Source of the DNA: an uncultured Oscillospiraceae bacterium
Lineage (GTDB): Bacteria; Bacillota; Clostridia; Oscillospirales; Oscillospiraceae
Assembly: GCA_934593275.1 (NCBI GenBank)
Contig: CAKTQE010000004.1
Coordinates: 1-64,000 of the forward strand
Reading direction: 5' to 3'
Length of the DNA: 64,000 bases
Positions 59,701 to 64,000 of this stretch are shown here, one piece after another. Position 1 is the first letter of the stretch. Each line of letters begins with the position of its first letter. Position numbers and translations under genes: made by a program. Under the pieces are notes generated by a model. It saw only the letters and a list, made by a program, of their open reading frames with translations, was not told the DNA's origin and did no database searches.

Positions 59701-62700
59701 CTGCGCTTGCGCTGTGTAGCCGTAGCCATTCGGAACAGTTCCATACTGTTGGCCATCTGCGTAAACCAGCTGGTAGGTTTTCTTGATGCCTTCCAATTTA
59801 CACAGAATCTCATACTCCTGGCACTCTTTTCCATCCGTGTAGTAGAGTTTCAGCCGTTTGTCTTTCTGCCAGTTGTCAAACTCCGTCTTATTCGCCAGCA
59901 AGTACCGTTCATTCGTTCCATCCCGCTGGGTCAGAGGTTGCGTCGTGCTGTCAGAATCACCTTCCGGCTTGTAGTTCAGGAAAACATTACCGGTAAGCAC
60001 CCAGTTGATGGGGGTATCCGCGCAAAGAGTGTAAAGTGCAGTGCCATTTGTGTCAGTACCTGTCTGCTTGTAGAAAGTATATACCGTTGTATTGTTTCCT
60101 ACAGTGGTCTTCCGGTAGTAGGGAATCGACTGGTCCTTTGTAAAGGCTTCAAAGCTTCCTTGGACGGATACGGTCTTCTCGGTGCCATCATTCTGTTTCT
60201 CCACAACAGAGATGGTGGCTGTGGTCTGATTGCCCTTTTCATAGCGGGTTCCATCGTTATCCTGCCAGTAGCCTTCATCTGCGCCCTTTTCCGGTGCGAT
60301 GTCCGGTCTTTGCTTTTCTTTCATGATGGAAACCTGGTTGCCGGAAACCGCCACATACAGGATGTACTCCACGTCATCCGTTTTGCCGGTGTCTTGACCG
60401 TTCTCCAGAATCGGCTCCTGGAACTTGTAGGGGTGGTAGACGATGTTGCCGTCCTCGTCCATCATGCCAAGCCGGTAATACTTTACATTGTTGATTACCA
60501 TATCCGGCTGTTTGTTGTCAAAGCAGGCAACTCCTGTATCTCTGCCATATTTTACTTCCTGGCCGTTCAGCAGGAGCTTGCTATAGCCCAGGGCTTCCTG
60601 ATGGGAGTCTACCTTTTGTTCCACATTGACAGGGTGTGCCTTCTTGCTGTCCAGATCGTCCATATAGTAGACGTTATTGTTTTCGTCCTTGAACTCATAG
60701 AAGTAGACGGTCTTTTGGGGATCATCGGGGTCTGGTGCTGTGAAGCGGACACCGTTGAACTGGCTTTCGTTGGAAATCGAGGCGGAAACCTCCTCCAGTT
60801 TGTAATACTGAACCACAACGGATTTCTGCATGGCCTGGAATGTTCTGTTTGTCCAGGCGTAGTGGGGTCTCCAGGTCACATGCCGGATCTGGGTAATGCC
60901 AAAAGTATTGTTGGCAAAGTTGGCATCCAACGTGATGTCTGTACCCGTCACTTCTACCTGACTCTGGACCTGGGTCACATACGCCGCATTCCAGAAGATG
61001 TGATACAGCTGGGAAGTGGGGTCCGTGACTGTTACGCCGTAAACCGTCTCAGAAACGCTGAGTTTTTGTCCGTTTACATAGTAGCCAAAGCCTTTGTTCT
61101 CCCGTTTGACTGTAACAGTCAAATTGGTACCCAGGAAGTTGTCGAAAGTAAAGTCGGTGCCATTGGCCTCAATTCTGACCTTATCCAGATAATGCGAATT
61201 CTTTGCCAAGAGGGCATTGCCCTTGGTGCGAGCATCCCGGTAGTAGTTGTTGTGCATTTCCACCGCACCGTTATCAATCATCAGGTAGCCGCCATCGAAT
61301 TTTTCCTTATGGTCTACCCGCTGCTCGGTAACGGGACTCAAGGCATAGAACTTTACAGAATCCCCGTCCCGCTCTACCAGATAGTAAACGGTTCTGTCTT
61401 CCGCGCTGCCGCTGCTCAGGACATTCTCAAAGCTGGGATACAGACCCTCTACATAGTAGTATTGTTTGCCATTGGAGGCAAGCTCTGTAGCCTCTACCAA
61501 CTTTGTTTCCCATTCGATCTGCTTGCCGCCTACGTTTTTGGTCAGGCGGATGGTCATGCCGTCAAACAGGCCCACGGTTTCCAGCCACTGCCGGGTCACG
61601 ACCTGGGTCAGGACTTCAAAGGACGCATCCTCCTCTACGGTCAAACGCCCGGTGAGCAAGTCGATGGAAATACCGCCGCTGAGCTTGATTTGCTGAACCT
61701 TGCCATCCGGCCCGTAGATAAACTGGTAGTTCCCCACGTTGGAGGTAATGCCGTTTTCCACGATCCGGGCAATGTTGCCGTTTTTGTCCGCATAGATCAG
61801 CGACCCATTGGGCAACTGGTAAAGGTACAGGTCCTCTGCCGGGTCGTAAGCCGTCAGGTACCGTTCCAGCATGTCCATGCCTTGGATGATGTAGTTATTT
61901 GCCAAGTCGACCTGGCTGCCGACCACATAATCCAGGGTCTCAGGAACGGGAATGGTAACGGTGGTGGTGCCTACTACCCAGTAAATCTTTCTGCCCTTTT
62001 CCAGGCTCAGGTAGACATTCCCCTGGGCAGATTGGATATTGCTCAGTTCCACCTGGATGTCCTGGCCGGTAGGCTGGGGATCATCAGGAAGTTCTGTTAC
62101 CCATTCGATACCCAGACCCGTTACAGACATGTAAATGTCCTGCAAGGCGGATACCTGGACACGACCCACTGCCGTACCCTGAGAGAAAATCCAGGGGCTG
62201 AACTTTTCGGAGCTGCTGCCCACCGAGGCCGCGCCGCTGACCACCAGGGTACGCGCCCACAGAGGGCTGATGGCACCCGCCGCAGACCCGACTTGGGAAA
62301 CAGCCGTCAGCGCGCCGCCGGTCTCCCCGGTCCAGGTGATGGTTGCCGTGCCGTTGTAAACCGGGATCAGGCCCGTAAGCCGTACACCGCCGGTTCCGGA
62401 GCTGGTGACCGTGAATTCCGGGGCGTATTGCGTATGCTTAAGCGTATACGCAGTGGAACGACTGCCGTTAATAAACACCTTGGGATTTACAAAGCCGGTA
62501 TTGACATAGGTCATGGACTTGAAAATCAAATCCATATTCGTGCTATTGGTGACCGTCAGGGCCGGGAGCATGGATTGGTCGTAAACGGTCAGGCCGGTAA
62601 CGCTGCCGTAGAGGTAGGCGTAACCTGGCAGATAGTTTGCGATATTGCCAAAGGTCAGGGTCGAACCTGCCTCCATCCAGATTTGCTCCTCATTCCGGAT

Positions 62701-64000
62701 GCCCACCTGCCGCACACCGCTCTTTTCCGAAACATCGATGAACACACCGGCGGCTGCATCACCCAGATACAGGGTGATGTTATTGACGGTAATGCTGCTG
62801 CTGCTTTGGAAATCAGAATCATCACTGGTATGCTTGTGGATAAAGCCACCCGTATGCTCCTCGTGGCGGATGCGGTCACCGGTGATTTCCCGGTTGTCGA
62901 TCCGGATGCTGGCACCCTTGTAGATAAGGTCCTGGACGGTGACGGTTGCGGCTTCCCTGGTAATGACCTTGCTCTTGGCGTAGGCATCACCAATGGCGTT
63001 CAGCTGCACCCGTGCATCGGTATGGACGTTGGCATCCAGATAATCCGGTTCCGAGGTGGCGTTGATAACGGCACCATCGTGGCCGATGACCGTAACGTTC
63101 TCTACCCTGGTATTGGCCGTCAGGGAAACCTCCAGGTCGTTCATGGCATCAATGTTGGCCCCAAGTCCGCTGCCCTTGGCGTAACCGTAGCTGTAAACAT
63201 CCAGCTTCTTGAGGACGGCGTTGATATAAACATACCGGCCCTCGATCACCTTGACGTTCCGGATACTTACATCGGAATTCAGCTCAATTGTCGCCTGATT
63301 GTGTACATCCGGGGCCACGCCCAGGCCGGAGCAGTCTGCGGAGGAATTGGTGACCACACCGTTCTGAGATGCGTTGGAGCGGATGGTAACGGTGCCGAAA
63401 CGGTTTTGGATACTGCCAACATTCTGAATATCGACCTTGGACGTGGTTTTCAGGGTCAGGTTCGTTTGAACCTCGCCCAGAGCCACCACGCCGCCGGAGG
63501 TGATTTTTGCGGTGGTGGTGATCACATCGTTTTCACCGGCATTGGCGCAGATGCTGAGGCTCCCGTGATTTGCGGAGAGGTCGCTGTTTCCCGCAACGGT
63601 GATGAGGCAGCTGCGATTCAATTCGTTGATGGCGGTCAGGATACCCTTGGTAAAGAATCCGCCGCCGTCTGCCACGGTCTTGGCCGTCATGGTTGCCTTG
63701 GAGTCGGCAGTAACAGTCAGGCTGTCATCCGCTTGGAGCTTGGCACCGATGGTAACGGTGTTGTTGGAGGTGATGTGATTCTCACCCTTCGTGAAGTCTG
63801 CGTTGATTGCAAAGCCAATGTTGGTGCCTGTGGCATCGGCCTTGGCTTCGGTGGTATCTTCCGAGGTGAGGGTGATGCTGCCCTCTGCCGTCAGAACCGC
63901 TCCACCGGTAACGCTTACATTGGTGCTGTACCAGCTGTTGGTGGGAAGGCTTGTCTTGGTGATTCCAATACCGGAAACTTCCGTACCCTTTTTCACAATG
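53710..64000 (-). CDS. Giant filamentous-adhesin-like protein, 5' end outside the window
   Basis: The frame is open from the right edge to a stop at 53710, giving at least 3429 codons. The valine (GTG) at 63996 is not a start. Nearly all of it is made of short beta strands rich in Thr, Val, Gly and Asn with GSI and AG[DG][DI] motifs, as in filamentous haemagglutinin-like beta-helix adhesins. A long Glu/Ala/Gln coiled coil lies at about 54980-55420. A tandem repeat block lies at about 57640-58175, and a Tyr-rich, mixed alpha/beta stretch lies at about 58800-61900. The C-terminus (ALTAPLDRP) has no LPxTG, membrane helix or choline/S-layer motif, so anchoring must be elsewhere or N-terminal. It resembles the LktA-type filamentous adhesins of some Firmicutes, but I cannot name it. 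Confidence 0.85.
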   Translation of the reverse strand, partial: IVKKGTEVSGIGITKTSLPTNSWYSTNVSVTGGAVLTAEGSITLTSEDTTEAKADATGTNIGFAINADFTKGENHITSNNTVTIGAKLQADDSLTVTADSKATMTAKTVADGGGFFTKGILTAINELNRSCLITVAGNSDLSANHGSLSICANAGENDVITTTAKITSGGVVALGEVQTNLTLKTTSKVDIQNVGSIQNRFGTVTIRSNASQNGVVTNSSADCSGLGVAPDVHNQATIELNSDVSIRNVKVIEGRYVYINAVLKKLDVYSYGYAKGSGLGANIDAMNDLEVSLTANTRVENVTVIGHDGAVINATSEPDYLDANVHTDARVQLNAIGDAYAKSKVITREAATVTVQDLIYKGASIRIDNREITGDRIRHEEHTGGFIHKHTSDDSDFQSSSSITVNNITLYLGDAAAGVFIDVSEKSGVRQVGIRNEEQIWMEAGSTLTFGNIANYLPGYAYLYGSVTGLTVYDQSMLPALTVTNSTNMDLIFKSMTYVNTGFVNPKVFINGSRSTAYTLKHTQYAPEFTVTSSGTGGVRLTGLIPVYNGTATITWTGETGGALTAVSQVGSAAGAISPLWARTLVVSGAASVGSSSEKFSPWIFSQGTAVGRVQVSALQDIYMSVTGLGIEWVTELPDDPQPTGQDIQVELSNIQSAQGNVYLSLEKGRKIYWVVGTTTVTIPVPETLDYVVGSQVDLANNYIIQGMDMLERYLTAYDPAEDLYLYQLPNGSLIYADKNGNIARIVENGITSNVGNYQFIYGPDGKVQQIKLSGGISIDLLTGRLTVEEDASFEVLTQVVTRQWLETVGLFDGMTIRLTKNVGGKQIEWETKLVEATELASNGKQYYYVEGLYPSFENVLSSGSAEDRTVYYLVERDGDSVKFYALSPVTEQRVDHKEKFDGGYLMIDNGAVEMHNNYYRDARTKGNALLAKNSHYLDKVRIEANGTDFTFDNFLGTNLTVTVKRENKGFGYYVNGQKLSVSETVYGVTVTDPTSQLYHIFWNAAYVTQVQSQVEVTGTDITLDANFANNTFGITQIRHVTWRPHYAWTNRTFQAMQKSVVVQYYKLEEVSASISNESQFNGVRFTAPDPDDPQKTVYFYEFKDENNNVYYMDDLDSKKAHPVNVEQKVDSHQEALGYSKLLLNGQEVKYGRDTGVACFDNKQPDMVINNVKYYRLGMMDEDGNIVYHPYKFQEPILENGQDTGKTDDVEYILYVAVSGNQVSIMKEKQRPDIAPEKGADEGYWQDNDGTRYEKGNQTTATISVVEKQNDGTEKTVSVQGSFEAFTKDQSIPYYRKTTVGNNTTVYTFYKQTGTDTNGTALYTLCADTPINWVLTGNVFLNYKPEGDSDSTTQPLTQRDGTNERYLLANKTEFDNWQKDKRLKLYYTDGKECQEYEILCKLEGIKKTYQLVYADGQQYGTVPNGYGYTAQAQVKEWTETYHVATFTASSKWVRVDMNSRENFIDPTRQSQDQNSQVLVLRFGSAGDTITFTGKIADIGLNTTHLPKNAVVNGSDAYQVTESMYLTKSGLIVNIKGDFASKFDGKVYTSTKLIAEELGKLAVSKNLTGVNENGETIYVDSQNHVYVMNRQGRFYCAATDDTMTEAETLDILYKVPPTLNQGPKITVLKGQNITLERLTDHIAHDINTISNTGNWRYDGTFYYSENGEDGWKPIFKDKIQVNKDGVITVFYYDSKAQRNVELRIYKGPAQDDLKEITFMEFATYDKDGNPAYVKAGSDGSVVMVDAPATQKIPTVESGTDYTVKNITAGKNVEIRVNDPNGSLFNGNDDPKAPCVIAKEKATIISAGGKGSIGTEDKPLNIQAKEVEFLNQDMEQVIVKDTYVYIDQGDTSLDGNIVVDGVTWKLETADGSVTAADKTLTVLNGGKASIRTNRKTATSPGNVELKTITVTDPGSTLQVQAPGTVKTEALTVTNGGTVDIDAGTIHVTGNETVTGGSTVTKKAKGNITVDGNREVTGSTLTETSTGGSIAVGGNETVTDSKVTKTAEGDITVGGDQTVTGSTLAETSTEGGIAVTRNETISGSEVTKTAKGHITVGGDETITGDSTVTKDAKGNITVGGDQAVTGSTLRETSSTGSIETKGNVTLADSEAQLTAHKDLTVGGNMTVTGGTLKAQAETGSVTLTKLRTWQTTTDFQAGADMRFDDWMSEGSKNTVSVGGTFGMRTQGGTSFETYEQGYGNRAFVKYADTDNNTNALFSLSAGSVGTKDNWLVVDIPAELTMKLPKVGDLYVDVLELIVAQEQTMKPMWMTQDERLLDGYCITTRDNPKVNEFPGRDPETGKEGLVGDYLKNISTETAETTFKLPESADLAHRFTVGGRKLEDILDGTAVKSMIGAELDSKALAGILGDQKREELLQNLGMLNGLSQEQKQSLLNPNHAESTMKAILQQGSGAVDAIYTALKTTNAEEQQKFLAQLLDIQTGGKTDKQPIENLDRLIGELLTDEEWEELFQKAIREHETPTSQDTGETEPRAFHGEIGVSTGVTSLYNDGDIYLAVTGTSNLTAENIKSERGDVYLDVQSGSILAAGDGPHITGENIRLNASGSIGTQDKPIITEQVEEAPGVVVNVLPGTQKVHGEISVDEQGQKRFVWTMDVDLVYDWVRLDDLSVAKRLDANAQTGNIYVAEQTGNMGLGSLTAADHVSVQAPGILADTRTPEQKAAGTPNIRGTTGTLHSTDAQIGTEQAPITVKIADHLTASAEADVNLKTQEDLYVTADTQNGKLNIEADCNLTVDNTAASANGSGDMPVGTVTAGGTAELRAVGDILGAEDSSLVSADHIILSAGGSIGSPEDPLRVDTASGNTGSGTLTATAKDRIDLEEITGDLTIDRVVSGTDTVLTAPGSITDANGNATAEAADSQKKANDAKNLADAAQAEATVRDQYASSLEQTAAQKQALADQAQKRVEEAEKKLKDTLAADPKADVTDLQNQLENLRKLRDASQALADQAQKNAEDQRALADAAAQKAQKLLDEAQKAQTDADKALENARNTPPSVQTGGDLTLNAGGSIGEEDNALDTQVGGKTNLKSGGNINLSEQGDMHLGEVQNPENADLRLDSTGGITSDSVLGGSHLEANALGGSLDVRTDVDGISGMAAENITVNNAGDLKIGDLTANGLVNVKAGGHLTAGTVPEGTANITAGTLHLTAGTGSSIGQEEHHLVVDTDRVSAKGVEVYLDFLKDVIIDHIQGDRVDIDVNGGIGAGDGVPEHITAGTLELDALGDIGSEKKPLIIRVPGDVHIHSRFGSIFVRNIYSVAMQALIRGFGNIVSDRDFRFMPYGFARLRPETLAGETLTLKEVWGTRSVTVTGQRLEEIQGDVLYIWALEADGITLTHSLRHLHLNRATIQSMTSQGYRWLLFRVGNSAVLIHLEALPDGDYLITLDPENQEIPLSAELDETPLTVPSEEICSAALTAPLDRP
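57640..58175 (-). repeat. Tandem 63-66 bp repeats inside the adhesin
   Basis: At the protein level about seven units of 21-22 residues alternate between two forms. The A form reads VTGSTLxETSTxGS-I and the B form reads VTxSxVTKTAxGx-I, each preceded by xVGGDxT or xVGGNET. At the DNA level the block recurs as GTGACGG.TTCGTTGCC and CTGCCGGTGAC... motifs. Repeats like this can gain or lose units by slippage, changing adhesin length. Confidence 0.85.

Overview
The window looks like the chromosome of a gut-type, GC-rich Clostridia member, most likely Oscillospiraceae/Ruminococcaceae. This is inferred from strong AGGAGG ribosome binding sites, an archaeal-type prolyl-tRNA synthetase, a one-chain Fe-S serine dehydratase, a purine operon with a stand-alone archaeal-type IMP cyclohydrolase, a ZTP riboswitch, a queT leader of the kind seen in this family, and hairpin-rich dispersed intergenic repeats. 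No 16S gene is present, so the genus cannot be named.

Layout. 1-2890: repeat-rich DNA with the tail of an unknown gene, a secreted beta-helix-type gene interrupted by one in-frame TAG, and an orphan promoter-to-terminator unit. 2892-5704: proS and sdaA, divergent. 5754-10850: a two-component system divergent from a three-gene operon (VTC-type polyphosphate polymerase, DUF4956 membrane protein, Cthe_2159-like lipoprotein). 10917-11687: a DUF134-NifX fusion regulator with a His/Cys-rich tail. 11750-17300: an AT-rich island with a tnpV relic, an XRE regulator, a fused m5C plus m6A DNA methyltransferase, an HNH restriction endonuclease and an unknown 168-residue protein. 17399-22438: ychF, a TraX-like protein, a YhcC-type radical SAM protein, an MFS transporter and a glycerophosphodiesterase. 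22749-27874: a BlaI repressor, a BlaR1-type metallopeptidase whose ectodomain is made of beta-helix modules, and a separate small-peptide/lipoprotein operon whose lipoprotein carries the same modules. 28018-34341: ROK glucokinase, a heterodimeric ABC exporter and a membrane-anchored LRR-like protein. 34528-45070: purEFMNOHDL under a ZTP riboswitch. 45385-46253: queT with an attenuator leader, then tRNA-Pro(TGG). 46379-53646: a decayed island bounded by 87-bp direct repeats, holding a ParM/serine-recombinase chimera, gene fragments, two TetR units, acetyltransferases, TfoX and AraC genes. 53710-64000: the 3' part of a giant (>3400 residues) filamentous-adhesin-like gene that runs off the right edge.

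Functional links. The purine operon makes IMP with separate formyltransferase and cyclohydrolase proteins and an amidophosphoribosyltransferase lacking the usual N-terminal cysteine. The ZTP switch would induce it when 10-formyl-tetrahydrofolate is short. The most novel-looking item is the BlaI/BlaR1-like sensor with two beta-helix modules next to a lipoprotein built from the same modules; perfect BlaI-type operators sit at the sensor's own promoter. Second are the polyphosphate/DUF4956/Cthe_2159 module with its two-component system and the bifunctional methyltransferase restriction system.
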